A stretch of 64,000 nucleotides of DNA from Drosophila miranda (Eukaryota; Arthropoda; Insecta; Diptera; Drosophilidae). The notes under the pieces are model-generated. The model saw only the letters and a program-made list of their open reading frames with translations, had not been told where the DNA came from and made no database searches. Shown piece by piece: positions 33,911-46,400 of the stretch. The stretch is from the NCBI RefSeq assembly GCF_003369915.1, contig NW_022881614.1:8267001-8331000 (forward strand), given 5' to 3'. Positions within the stretch are counted from its first letter, which is position 1. Each line of letters opens with the position of its first letter. Both the position numbers and the translations under genes were made by a program.

Positions 33911-36900
33911 TTAGAAGCCGCTGCCGAAGCTGCCCCAGGTGCTGCAATCGCTGCCGCCGGCTTCGGATCCGCCGCCAAAGGTACTGCCACCAAATGTGCT
34001 TCCCCCTTCACTGAAATAGTCTCCGCCTCCATTACCATCGTTACTGCCATCAAAGCTGCCTCCTCCTCTATCTCCTCCCCAACTTCCCCAGCCTCCTCTG
34101 CCACGATAGCCTCCGCCGCCTCTATAGCCTCCACGGCCACGATAGCCTGCTCCACCTCTAAAGCCTCCTCTTGGGCCATTTCCAAAGCCTCCACCGTCTC
34201 CACCAAAGCCGCCACCTCTACGGGGCCCGAATTCTCGCTTGACATAGCCGCCTCCGAAATTATTGGAAAAGTTGCCGCCGCGTCCACCGCCTGGCCCTCA
34301 ACTGGAGCAACTGCTTCGAAGCGTCCTCTCTTTGCCGGTCCACCACCTCCAACGCCAAAGGCGGCTTGACGCGACTGATGCGGCAAGATCCCCTCACGTC
34401 GCAGCCCAAAGTCTCCAGACGTCTGCACACAAATATCCCTGACCACGTCGACCAGCTTGGCGTAGGGCTCCTCCAGCTGGAGCACAGTGTCCGGCTTGTC
34501 GCAGGCAATCGTGATGAGATCCTCCAAAGCGGGCTTCAGGGCCCCAATCATGGCAGCATGCTCCGGTTCCATCTCAAAGCTAAGCCAGTTGTCCACGCGT
34601 ATCAAGTTATTGGCGGCAAGATCGATTTTGCGCGAGCCAAAGAGCATCACCTGGAGGGGCGCGACCATCGACAGCTGCTTGCAGGAGACGGCGCGAGTGC
34701 GGATCTTCTCGCCGAAGACGAAGAACGGGTAGAGGAAGGGCCAGCGCCGTGTCGAGTATCGGATCTTCCACATTGGCATTCACCTGGTGCGGGATCATGC
34801 ACTCCTCCGGAAAGCCGGCCTGCTGGAGCAGGTCGAGCAGCTGCTGCTTGGCATCGAACATCACGTTCATGGTGGACAGCTGCAGAACCTTCCATTCGCA
34901 GAAGCGGCTCTCCTGCTCGCCCTTGTGCTTCTTGTGCCCTTCTGCCACATCTGGGAGGCCACATGATCGGAGCACTTGCGCCCGCTCAGGGCCTTCTGGT
35001 GGTTGGCCAGACGACGCTGCCCAATGTCCAGGGCAAACACCTCCGAGAAGGTGCTCGAGTAGGAGGCCATGCTGGCGACCAGATCGGCGCATCCAAATAC
35101 CGCGCCCAACACCATCATCTTGCCGAGGCGCGGCTCGACCGGAAGGCGCGCCAGGAGGCGGCCCAGCGGCGTCAGCGCATCGTTGGCATCCAGACAACGC
35201 ATCTCGCGCAGCAGCACCTCCGCCTCAATCACGGCGTCCACTGGCGGCGGCTCCAGGGCCTTGGACAGAAAGTGATGGATGGCCCCAAGGCGCAGCAGCT
35301 TGATCGTCAGAGCCATCTCATGGAGTGGCGTGCGGAACATCTCCGGCGTGAGGTTCTCCTCGAGGACTTCGAAACGGGCCCGAGGGCACAGAGTGAAGCA
35401 GAAGCCGGGGCGCACTCTTCCCGCCCGTCCCTTGCGCTGCTCCAGATTGGTTTTGCTGGCCCACACCGTGGCGTAGCTGGTGAGGTTGTTGTGCGAGGTA
35501 AATAGCTCCATGCGCGCCTTGCAGATGTCGATCACGAACACGATGTCGTCGATGGTGATCGATGTCTCCGCAATGTTGGTGGACAGAATGATCTTGGTGA
35601 AGCCTTCGTGCACCGGCTCGAACACCTTGCGCTGGTCGTCGCATGGGATCTGCGAGTGGCATGGCAGGATGCGGTACTTCGGGGAACTAAAGTGGTTCGA
35701 GGTCTGCAGGAACTTCATCAGGGCGAATATAAGGTTCCATCCGGGCAGGAAGACGAGAATGGCGCCAGGTATGTTCTTGGACTTGATGTGCAACAGAAGC
35801 GATTCGATCAGCTCGAAGCTGACGTCCGACTCGGAGAGCATGCCCATGGAGGTGCGCGTCTGCTGCGAGTACTTGTCCTCGCAGATTTTGTTGCAGTTCG
35901 TCTCCCCATTCTCCTTGTGCTCGCTGAGCAGCAGTCGCTCCTCGTCGTCGGCCTCCTTGCGCTTGCGACGCGACTCCAATGAGAGTACAAAGACCGTCAT
36001 CTGGAGCACGTCTTCCAGGAAGAACTGCTGCACGGGGAAGGCACTGCCCGGAACCTCCAACACGGGAAAATTCCCAAAGTACTTTGAGAACAGCGTGGTG
36101 TCAATTGGCCGAATTGTAGCAAGGTAATAATTAGTGAGGCATTCAACTAGTATTTAAAATAGCATACAGCGCGCATTGGTATTTACCGCACCATCGATAC
36201 ACTCGGTGGGAAATACCAATAGTGAGATATCGGATAAGAAACATCGAGAAGAGAGTGAGGGCACTTTGTAAATGGCGATTGTGAGAGACGGACGCGCAGC
36301 TAATAAAAAAGAGTTACATTAAATCACCGGGTTTGTGTTTTTATACCTATACCGTTCACTCACGCACCGATATTGGTCACTACAATTCCCGGGTTAGACG
36401 GCCTACAATCTCCAATAGTGGCCGACATAAGGATGACTAGTGCGGTAAAAAAAAACCATTTGAATAAAGGATTTACACACAGCATCTGGGTACGCACCAT
36501 GCAATTCGGGATAGGTGGCCACCATGTCCCGCAATATGACCAACAGGAAATCACTATTCACGTCTCGCTCGTGTATCTCGCTCATCTCTCATCCGCGAGA
36601 CGCCGCGCAAGCCCGCCTCCAGCTTGCGCAGGAGCACGCACACGGTGCAGAAGAGGATGGCGCCGTAGGGTCGGGGAAAAGCGGACTCAAAGCGTACCGA
36701 ATAGCCGACAGCGTCGCCGAGCTCCTCGCAGCGCTCGCGGGCGACCCGCTCAGCCACCGAAATCGCCGAGATGCGACGCGGCTGGGTTACGTAGATATTG
36801 GCGTAGCCGCCTTGCCCGGATGAGATGTAGTCGTCGAGGATGTATTGGGCTATCTGGGTGGTCTTGCCGCAGCCGGTGTTGCCCCGTCTGATCACCACGG

Positions 36901-38664
36901 GGTTGTCGTTGATGGCGCTCAGTATCTCCGAGCGCATGGCCGCGATGGGCAGCTTGTCGCGAAAGTCGAGAAACTGCTGGTACTCGCTATCGTTGTGGCG
37001 TCAATCCAGGATGCTCCGCTCGAAGTCAAGGGAGAGGTCGTCGATGGAGGCGGTGGCCAACTCGCCCTCGTCAATATTGCAGGCATGCCATGTGTTCCAG
37101 TTGGGCATGGGCGGTGCCCACGGAATCACAGCGCATTCCTGACGCTTCTCGCCCTCATGCTGCGAGTCCAGAATGTTGCTTTGGACCTGTACAGACGCAG
37201 AGTCAGATTTTCCTCACATCATTTCAGGGACTACTTACAATCAGGGGAATGGGTGCACCATCTGGCTCCACTTTGATATTGCGTGGATTAACCACGGGCA
37301 GATCCAGCATCTTGATCCATTGTCTATGTCGTTCACCAGCTCTGGCGCCAGCCTGACTGGGTAAGGCTTCAGCTTCTTCTTCTTGAGCGTTCCGCTGAAG
37401 GCCTCGATGACCTTCAGATGGAAGAGCTGGCGCACCAGGGACAAGGCGCACGACTTGCTGGCCGACTTCTTGTTGGAGCCCGTCTCCCTGGCCGTCACCT
37501 TGCGCTTCAGGGCCGTCACGAAAATCGACAGCTCGGCCATAAAGCTCCTAAAGTGAGGCAAGCAAAGGAGTTAGGAGGAACCCTATTCTTTTATAGACAT
37601 GGCCAGGCGACTGGTCACTTACCGGCAGGGTTGATCACAATAAAACCAGCTGTGCGCTACCTCAGAGCTTCAGAGCGATGTGGTACTCAATGAAGGCCGA
37701 AACCCATGCCCAAGATTGCGTTGCGATTTGCGTTCCATCTACGCCTTGCACGCGGGTCCGTGGCACTTACAGACCTCATGCAAGGCTGCCCAGAACGCAG
37801 TTGATTAGTGTAACGTACCACGTCGCTCTGCCGGCTCGGCTCCTCACGAATTGCGCACAGTGTTTCAGGACTACTGGCTGCGTTCCAGTCTAGGAAAAGA
37901 AATAAATTCCAAATCCAGAACGCAACTTTAAAAAAAAACACAAAAAAACAAAAAAAAAAAAACGCACAACGGCAAACAGAAAATACTTGCAGTGGTGCTG
38001 TGCACATACCTAGCATGGTCTGGACCCACTGGTGTGTACTTGTAGTCGTCGCGAATATTATTTGCCTGCTTGTACATGTTCAGGCGATCCTTGGCGTTCT
38101 CGATGGTCCAGTTGCCATGGATGGCGGCATTCACGTCGATGGACTCTGCCTCGTTCATGTCTTTCTGTTCCTGCACATGGTCAATGATGTTGAAGCGATC
38201 GAGAGCGCCGCCACCGCCGCCGCCAGTGTGACTCAGCGGTCGGTAAGCTTCACCCAGGTCCTGTGGCCCCGATTCGTTGGCGAAAACGCGATGCCCGCTT
38301 CGGCATGCGACGGAGTTCGTCCCGGGGCCGGAGGACCCCCATCCCCTGGCACATCAGTGGCATTTAGTTTGCCAGTGCGCACCAGATAATTGACGAAATC
38401 ACGACAGGCGTTCTTCTCGGCGTCCTTCTTATTGGTTGAATTTCCCACGCCGATATAGGGAGTCTGCTCGACACGCACTTCGCACAGAAAACGCTGGCGA
38501 TTCTTCGGCCCTGCAAAAATCAATTGCAATGCAAAATCAGGACCGAGGGACACCAGATTCAGAAGCCGGGTGTATTCTCTTCACTTACCCGTTTGGCGCA
38601 CTTCCAGCTTTGGTTCTGTGCGAGTTTTCGCACAAAACTGGAAAAGAAAAGACTTGATATACAT
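33911..38664 (-). pseudogene. mle: maleless (mle) copy B, RNA helicase pseudogene
   Basis: Includes the true start: ATG at 38664 (MYIKSFLFQFCAK), exon 1 to 38589, and exon 2 from 38510 with the rest of dsRBD1 (GPKNRQRFLCEVRV). dsRBD2, helicase, HA2/OB and the RGG tail follow as in copy A. Shared lesions: near 37320, 34937 and 34740. Private lesions: a 13-base deletion near 38300 in the inter-dsRBD linker; motif II DEIH replaced by unrelated bases with net +1 near 36577-36592; a 307-bp insertion at 36106 just after the SAT motif; and deletions in the glycine-rich tail near 34300. The extreme C-terminus ends in frame as WGSFGSGF, which copy A has lost. No MLE protein can be made. Confidence 0.9.
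36106..36412. mobile_element. 307-bp insertion in mle copy B, unidentified element
   Basis: Absent from copy A at the same point. It is bounded by CAAT on both sides (36102-36105 and 36413-36416), a 4-bp target duplication. The termini contain GAATTGTAG and its reverse complement CTACAATTC at 36111 and 36390. It carries AATAAA (36302). It may be a small solo LTR or a MITE; no family recognised. Confidence 0.7.
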
Positions 38665-38754
38665 CTTTTTTTCCAATAACTGTTTTTGCTTATTTATTTG
38701 TTGGTTTTTTTTTTAGCAAATTTTCTTTTTATGCCGGGATAAGCTTTAGGGCTG

Positions 38755-39055
38755 CAAACAGTGTGACCGCGGACATATCAATAAAATATACCGAAAATTC
38801 GTCACATATTTCAATTTATTTATTTACATTGTAAATACACATTTGCTACATATTAACTACACTTTTGTGTATTTTTGTAGGCATGGATCTATATTTTCCG
38901 CCATATATACCTCCAGTCGTTGAACTGTTTAAATAGAAGGGGCTTATTTGGGTTAAGTTCGTTTTTGTCACCGGTAAATTTTTAAAGTGAGTCGGTATAT
39001 TTCGGTACATTTTTGATGTGTATTTGTTCGATAGGTCCGCGGTCACATTGCTGCA
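38755..39055. promoter_or_regulatory. Mirror-image Motif 1/Motif 6 divergent promoters, copy B
   Basis: Leftward set serving mle: CAGTGTGACCG (38759-38769, Motif 1 on the minus strand, exact) with ATATACCGAA (about 38790, Motif 6). Rightward set: GTCGGTATATTTCGG (about 38991) and CGGTCACATTG (39040-39050). The TCCGCGGTCACA core is common to both, so the two promoters may be inverted duplicates. The mle start codon lies 95 bp from the leftward Motif 1. Confidence 0.6.
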
Positions 39056-39228
39056 AAATCTCAATTTTTACAACAATGCGATGAAAAAGAGGCCAATAAT
39101 TAAGTTAAAAAGTGAACGCGAATGCTCAAAAATCTAAAAAAAATAGTGCGTGAATGTGTTCCAATAGTTAATCTGTGTTTTATACTTGTTTCCAATGCGT
39201 CAGCGACGTCACAATGCGTTGTGTTGAG

Positions 39229-39957
39229 TGCTAGCAAAGACTATACAATACCAAGATGTTGCATGAGGAACAAATGCTTTTTCTATTTTCGTTTGACGCT
39301 TCATGGTACGGGCGCGCGGGCCTAGTACTTTAATTCTCTTTTACGCTACCTTCGCCTCCGAAATGCTACTCGGCTTCGTCAATGCCTCGGTCAGCGTCGA
39401 GTCGGTGTGAAAGCATGTCAGTGCTGCGTGCCGAAACCGTAGGGCAGCGTGGTCGCTGATGTCTTTGGCACGGCACAGTGGGGACTCAGCCGAAATAGTC
39501 AAACAATTGTATGAGTGTATTAATGTACGCATCTAATAGAGAATTTTCCAATCGAATTTTCAAGATAGTTTTAGTTTAGGAGATATAAGCACTCAAAGTT
39601 TAACAGTGTACAAATATTTATTGAACTCATATTCACTAACTAATTTATCAAGCTGAGACGGCCAAAGGTCCCACTGTCCCGCTCCAAAGACATCGGCGAT
39701 CCGCGACCCCCTCTTCGACGGTGCTGAGGCTCGAGAGTCCAGAATTATTTCGTTGCTGGTGAAGGCATTGCCGAACAGACGAAACCGATAGGCAGCGGGT
39801 TCGCGGTAGAGACGAAGTACATGCGAAAAGGGAATTGAAACTCCGCGCGCTCCCTCGTGCCTTTTGGGTCCTAATGTTAGGACCCGCCATAGAACAGCTT
39901 TTTGGTCGCTCATGCAACATCTTGGTATTGTATAGTCTTTGGTGCTAGCCAGCTCCA
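39229..39957. repeat. Diverged inverted repeat between mle and Src42A, copy B
   Basis: Same structure as 21330-22067 in copy A. Differences from A include 10 extra bases near 39442 (GGCAGCGTGG) and several substitutions in the right arm. Short rightward ATG frames lie between the promoter and left arm (MKKRPIIKLKSERE, stopping near 39135) and look like the remains of a first exon. Confidence 0.6.
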
Positions 39958-40536
39958 GCATCACATATACACATGCACACGCACACACACACGAGTGCAA
40001 TTGTAGATAAAAGTAAGAAAATACATAGGTACACATGCATGGTGACCGTCGTGTGTGTAAGCATTTAAATTCACCGTTGCCTCCACTTCAGTGGCCTCCA
40101 CCAACGGCTACTCGCCACACATCGAAGAACTGGACTTCAAGAACGACATCCGTCGAAAGGAAAACACGAATAAAATTACAGTTACAAGTTGGGAGTCGCC
40201 ACCGAGTTGCACCGCAAAGCAGAGGAACGGAGACAGAGCGAGAGAGTGACCAAGAGAGAGCGAGAGCGGAGCGATAAGTGCCAACACCCAGTGCTGGGGC
40301 TCAAGCGAACAAATAAACAATAAACAAAAGGCGCGAGGGGCACGGGCACTGCTGCGGGCACGGGCACGGGTACGGGTGCAGTGAAAGTAACAGTAAACGT
40401 AATCGCAACAAGCTGTAATTTGGCTTCCATTCATTGCATTTAACACGGAAAACGCACGCACGCACCCACAGACAGGGGACAGGGGCAACAACAAGCAGAT
40501 AGCAACACACTCTTCCTCCTCCTCCGCAACGCAACC

Positions 40537-40824
40537 ATGGGCAACTGTCTAACCACACAGAAGGGGGAGACGGACAAAGTAAATGTCGATCGCATCAAGC
40601 TGGAGGATCCCGGCACGGCGATTGGCGTGGTGGGTGTACCGCAGATAGCCATGCCCATCGGCCAGCCGCCGGAGCAGGTGCGTCCCGTGCCGCAGATACC
40701 CGAGAGCGATCCTGCGAATGCGAATGCCAAGGTATTTGTCGCCCTCTACGACTACGATGCCCGCACCGACGAGGATCTGAGCTTCCGCAAGGGAGAGCAC
40801 TTGGAGATACTGAATGACACACAG
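40537..40824 (+). CDS. Src42A: Src42A first coding exon, copy B
   Basis: The same 96-residue exon with one replacement, isoleucine 66 to valine, just before the SH3 ALYDY motif. It keeps the acylation signal, the phase-0 donor and the full leader. It is the nearest copy to the second exon at 50766, about 9.9 kb away, with a copia element between them in the intron. It is the best candidate for the main first exon, though the others could also splice to 50766. Confidence 0.87.
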
Positions 40825-42072
40825 GTGAGTGACTCAATCGTTCGTATACTCCTATGTAGATGTTTTTGTATGGCTGTACGGTATATATGTGTTGGTATGG
40901 GTGTTTGTGTTTAGTGCAAAAGAGTAGCTGATAAAATGTGTGTATTTCTGATAACGGTAGTTGTTGTGATACCACCCCCTACTCGAATCGGACATGGGCA
41001 TATGCATTCATCGAGGGGCACAAACCAATTAAGGTTGGGATGTGTTATTAATGAAATAGAATCATCTGATGGAAGAAGATCCTTGAGAAAAGAGAGAACA
41101 ACTACGGCCAGAGTCACGAATAAGAGGAATGCAAAGAGCTACAAAAACCGAGGTACTTATTGGGTATCTCATGGGCGAAACATTGCCATCTATTGTCATC
41201 GTATTTGTTTGTTCTTCCCCGGCTTGAACCATTCCCAAATGGCGGCGATACAAACGATAAGAGATAGTAGATATTGCAGCTGTCTAATCCGACTTCGTTG
41301 GTGCGCTATCGTTTATTTATTTATTCAACGCTGCGCATCGATGATTGGAATCTGGAATGTTGGCTTTTCATCAAACGAAAACACCTCTTTAATTATGGCA
41401 TTTATCAATTTGCGGGGGCCTGGCCCCCCACCAACCACCCACCACGGATGGGGATTAGTTTTTAGTTTTGCAATCAGTTTGCGGCAGATGCGGATTCCAT
41501 TCGAAAGCTTTCGCGAGAGCTTTGCTTTAATGCTTTGTTCCGACAATCAATTGTATTTATACACGATTTTCCATTCGCTTATCGACGGCACTGTGCGCCA
41601 TGAGTCGTGTGGGGCTGTGCTGTGCACCAAATGTGCACGAAATGTATGCGGGGGCTTCGCCCCTCGGCTGGCCACTTTCCCCGACTGAAAAACCAATGTG
41701 CTCCCTCACCAGCGATGCGTCATGTTCATGCCCTACAATAATTTGAAACTTTTCCCCGCCGCTCACTTCTTTTCAATATCGTTCTTTTCGGGGAGAGGAG
41801 GCACAGTCTACACCAGCAGACTGGCACTTGAACCAGCTCGAAAGAGGATCTCTTCGAATCTGAGATAAAACGTTGATTATTGATTGCCATTTCTGTCTGA
41901 ATCATCCTTAAAGTTGAGTATTTTCAACACCACCTCTCTCCTGGACTCTTCCTGGACCGGAACACACAAAATATAAACTTTTGATGGTCTTTCACATGGT
42001 TTTCTTACACTATGTTCATCTCCAGCGGATGTAGGGAACAAAAGTAACAGCGCCGGAAAGGGTATTTGTTCT

Positions 42073-45000
42073 TATTGGATAACTAGCTATGACAATTAGT
42101 AAACGAATGACAGTACCAAGTTATATTTTTCTTTAAAGATTATTTATGTATTTCTTGATTACTTTTTCACTGCAACACCGGTACCACGTACATTCGATTC
42201 GAGATCAGAAAGGAAAGAGGAAGTGGACACTTCAAGTGTGACCAGACTAACTTTACATAATAATACTTAGAATATCGATAGTATTATTTAATAGTATTTA
42301 ATGTTATTATTTGAATGTGGGAATAGGCGTATTCCAACACGCCCCCCTCAAAAATAACATTAATCATCAAAATCATAAAAATAAAAAAAATGTTTTCATC
42401 ATTAAATCAAAAAGGTAACATTCAATTGTTATTCTAATGTGGTTGGTGTGCATTCTGGGAAGTGTTATGTGATCTAGCATTTGCTCTAAGGATACGGGGA
42501 AAACCCAGAAAAACCCGATCAGATCACTTTAAAATTAGATTAACATAAAATTAAATTACTTTAACAATTCATTGGTTCTTTTGGTTCAAATAAAAAAAAA
42601 AAATAAACAAAAAAAAATTAAATATGAATTAATGTAATAAATTTGTTAATAAAGCATAATGTTCATGTTTTCCTAAAATTGGAATCATTCTTCTTGTAGT
42701 AGTCCTAAATTGTTCCGCAGTTCCGCAAATCTTCCAGCAGGTAGTGGCTTCGTGAAGATGTCAGCAAGTTGGTTGTCTGTATTAATATACTCAAGAGAAA
42801 TCTCATTAGTTTCTATCTGTTCTCTTGAAAAATGATATTTTATATCAATATGCTTTGCTCTTTTATGACATGAGGGATTATTTGCAATACTAATACAGCC
42901 TTGGTTGTCTTCATAAATTTTAATGGGTCTGTCGAGTTTAAGATTAATACTATTTAGAAGAGACTTTAGCCATAAAGCTTCTCTTACAGCTTCAAATAGG
43001 GCCATATATTCAGCTTCAGTTGATGAAGCTGCCACTGAATTCTGTCTTTTTGTATTCCAACAAATTAAATTGGAATCGAACATTTTAAACAAATAACCCG
43101 TTGTACTTTTTCTATCAATCTCATTACTACCCCAATCGGAGTCTACATAGCCAACTAATGTATTTTCAAATGATGTATTCTTTTTTAATATAAGCTTCAT
43201 ATCAATAGTTCCCTTTAAATATCTAATAACCCTTTTTAAACATTGCATAACTCAGCATTGTTCTTGCTACTATATCTACTCAAGATATTTACAGCGGCAG
43301 CTAAATCTGGTCGTGTACACAGCATTATGTACATTAAACAGCCAATAAGGTTACGACATGGAGCATTGCAGTCTTCATCTGAGTTAAGTAACTCATAATT
43401 TAGTTTATTTAGTAATGGAGTACTGACTAAATTGCAACTATCCATGTTAAATTTATTTAAAATTCTTTTCACATATGCAGCTTGACTCAAATATATTTTG
43501 TCTTCAAACATTTCTCCTCTGATACCGATAAAATGTTTTATCTCATTTAAGTCAGTCATTCTAAATCTTTCGCTTAAATACTTTTTGAAATTATTCATTC
43601 TATCCATATCCCTTGTCGCTATTACTACATCATCAACATATAATAATACATATATGTTTTTCTTTATGTCACCTCTATCAAGAATATATATGCAACGATC
43701 CACGGGAGAGTTTACAAAATCGAATTCTTTCAATGCTTGCTCAAATACTTGAAACCAGCATCTAGCTGCTTGTTTGAGCCCATAAATGGCTTTGTTCAGT
43801 TTGCATACATGCCCAGCACCGCATGATACGCCCTGAGGAGGCCGCATATATATCTCCTCACTTAATGTACCATTGAGGAAAGCTGTTTTAACATCCATCT
43901 GATGGACTTTCAAATTAAACTGGACTGCCAATGATAGTACAAACCTAAAACTGGCAATTCTAGCAACGGGAGCAAATTTTTCTTCATAGTCTACTTGGTA
44001 CTTTTGAGTAAATCCTCTTGCAACCAGTCTAGCTTTGTATTTTATTGGGACTCCTAGTTCATTATATTTAATGGAAAATACCCATCTACTGTCTACAATA
44101 TTTTTGTTTTCTGGCTTCTTTATAATTGTCCAGGTGTTATTAATTTCATGGGCATTTAAATCTGTATTTATTGCCTCCTCCCAATCAGATTTATCATTCC
44201 TAAAATTTATTTCATCAAAAGAATTTGGAACTTCATCAAACATTATATGGGCATTTAATATAAATTTGTTAAAGCTTTTATCATGTTATTTATAAGACAC
44301 CTTCGGCTTAGACTTTAACCTCTCACTTTTTCTATAATTATATTAGTATCCTTATTTTCTTCACGACAATTATCTGGCTGATCAGCTTTTTCACAATCCT
44401 TACTCTCATTCGGGATATATAATTCCTTACTATCATTCAGGAAATCAGTTTTTCTTTTCCTGCTTTCATTCGGAAAATTCAGCTTTTCGCATTCCTTACT
44501 TTCATTCAGGATTTCACATTCCGTACTTTCATTCGGGAAATTAAACTGATCACATTCCTTACTCTCATTCAGGATTCCACATTCCGTACTATCATTCGGG
44601 AAATTAAGCTGATCAGATTCCTTACTCTCATTCAGGAATTCTTGTTGACTTCTTTCCTTACTCTCTTTCGGGAAATCTGTTTCAAATTTTACTTCTCTAG
44701 AATAAAGCATATTAGTCTCGTCTACGACAACATCTCTTGCAACAATAACTTTTCCTTTAATGACATCCCACAATTTGAGTCCATTTTGTTCATACCCTAT
44801 CAAGATAGCTTAGAATGATTTTTCATCAAATTTACCTTTTTTAATTTTGTTGTGCAGATACACGGTTGAACCGAACACTCTTAAAAAAGCTCCGAAACAC
44901 CATTCAACTGAGGTGTATGTGGCACTGTCAAATGATAACTTATTCCTTTATTAACGCAGAACTCACGCATTTCATTCGACAGGTATTCTCTACCGTTGTC

Positions 45001-46400
45001 AATGTACAAATTGACAATCTTGAAATTAAAATGAGCCTCGCTCTTTGCTACAAAATCTTTAAATACATTGAATACATCTGATTTATATTTTAACAAATAG
45101 GTTACACAATAATGTGTAAATTGATCTATGAAGGGCCACATACATCTGAATGTATTACAAACAAGGGTCGTTTTATATAACTTTTATCTTTAGATTGCTT
45201 AAATGGCAACCTAGCCTGTTTCCCATTTAAACATGACTCACAAACTTCATCTGATATTTTTAAAGTAACAAGAAGATTACTGTCATTAAATAAATTATTA
45301 TTCTTTATTTCAAGCAATTTTGCATTGCTTATATGCCCCAACCTCTCATGCCATAATCGATAATTATTTTTGTTCCTAGCATCTACACTGTATGCTTGGA
45401 ATTTGACTACAGGTATATCCAACATACCTGTATATTTAACAACAATTACTCCATTTTTTGATATGGAGACACCACCACAGTCAAACTTAATTGACATCCC
45501 TGCCTGTTGCAGACGCTTGACAGACATGAGGTTTCCTGCTGCCTCCTTGCAGTAGAGCACATCCTCCAGTGTGATATTGTGTCCATTGTGCAGCCGCACA
45601 ATTCCACGCTTAGTGGCATATAAAAACTCGCCTTCTTTTGCCACAGCGATTTTAATTGGCTTCACTTGAGAGTTTGAGTTTACGTGAGAGTTTACGTGCA
45701 GCTAATTGCGACGCAAGGCTTCTACGCTCATATATGGCGTCTAAATTCTTCAGGATATCACGTGCCGAAATGTCGCCTGCCGCGAAGTTTAGAAATGCGT
45801 CGCCTAAATATTGAATTAAAATGCTCTTCGCACATCGCTCTGCCTTTTTCCAATTATAATCTACTTCGTTAGGCATTATGTTATCGACTACTTGGAGCAC
45901 CTCTAATTCAGCAAACAAAGCTCTGATTCTAAATTTCCATATAGAATATTTCTCGCCACAAAAAGGCTTAATATGTTGCTTATTTCTTTCCATTTTCTAT
46001 GTACATATGTATATATTATACACACACACACTACAAAGAAAAAAAACTACACAAGAACGCACGCGGAACTAATTTCACAACTATTTGTTATTAATTTAAT
46101 TTATTTAAATTGGCGTGGACTGGGCCCATAACCTATTGGATAACTAGCTATGACAATTAGTAAACGAATGACAGTACCAAGTTATATTTTTCTTTAAAGA
46201 TTATTTATGTATTTCTTGATTACTTTTTCACTGCAACACCGGTACCACGTACATTCGATTCGAGATCAGAAAGGAAAGAGGAAGTGGACACTTCAAGTGT
46301 GACCAGACTAACTTTACATAATAATACTTAATATATCGATAGTATTATTTAATAGTATTTAATGTTATTATTTGAATGTGGGAATAGGCGTATTCCAACA
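42073..46400 (-). mobile_element. copia retrotransposon in the Src42A intron, copy B
   Basis: Left (3') LTR 42073-42339 and right (5') LTR 46134-46400, 267 bp each, flanked by GTTCT (42068-42072 and 46401-46405). The LTRs differ at about two bases by eye. The primer-binding site, GGTTATGGGCCCAGTCC on the minus strand, is the copia type that pairs with an internal initiator-tRNA site. A purine tract (GAGGGGGGCG on the minus strand) lies inside the left LTR. Total 4.3 kb, shorter than a full copia of about 5 kb because of internal deletions. Confidence 0.93.
42685..45993 (-). pseudogene. copia gag-pol, internally deleted and frame-broken
   Basis: Gag starts at 45993 (MERNKQHIKPF) and is cut near 45655. 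The rest of gag, the zinc knuckle and the protease active site are missing, and the frame continues into the post-protease region (IAVAKEGEFLYATKRG). The GAG-pre-integrase zinc region (HERLGHISNAK, CESCLNGKQAR) and the integrase core are present to near 44885, where a second deletion removes mid-integrase. A TAA near 44810 stops the frame. A repetitive NESKECD-type linker covers 44370-44690. RT (LLYVDDVVIA near 43620) is intact in sequence, but one base is missing near 43245 before RNase H. Very close to D. melanogaster copia in remembered motifs. Confidence 0.85.

Larger units (their letters stand above)
28533..46400. repeat. Segmental duplication, copy B
   Basis: The more complete partner of copy A. 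It keeps BubR1 exons 4-5, the mle promoter and exon 1, and the whole copia element. It continues without a break into Src42A intron 1 and exon 2, so it probably lies in the original chromosomal position relative to Src42A. Confidence 0.85.
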
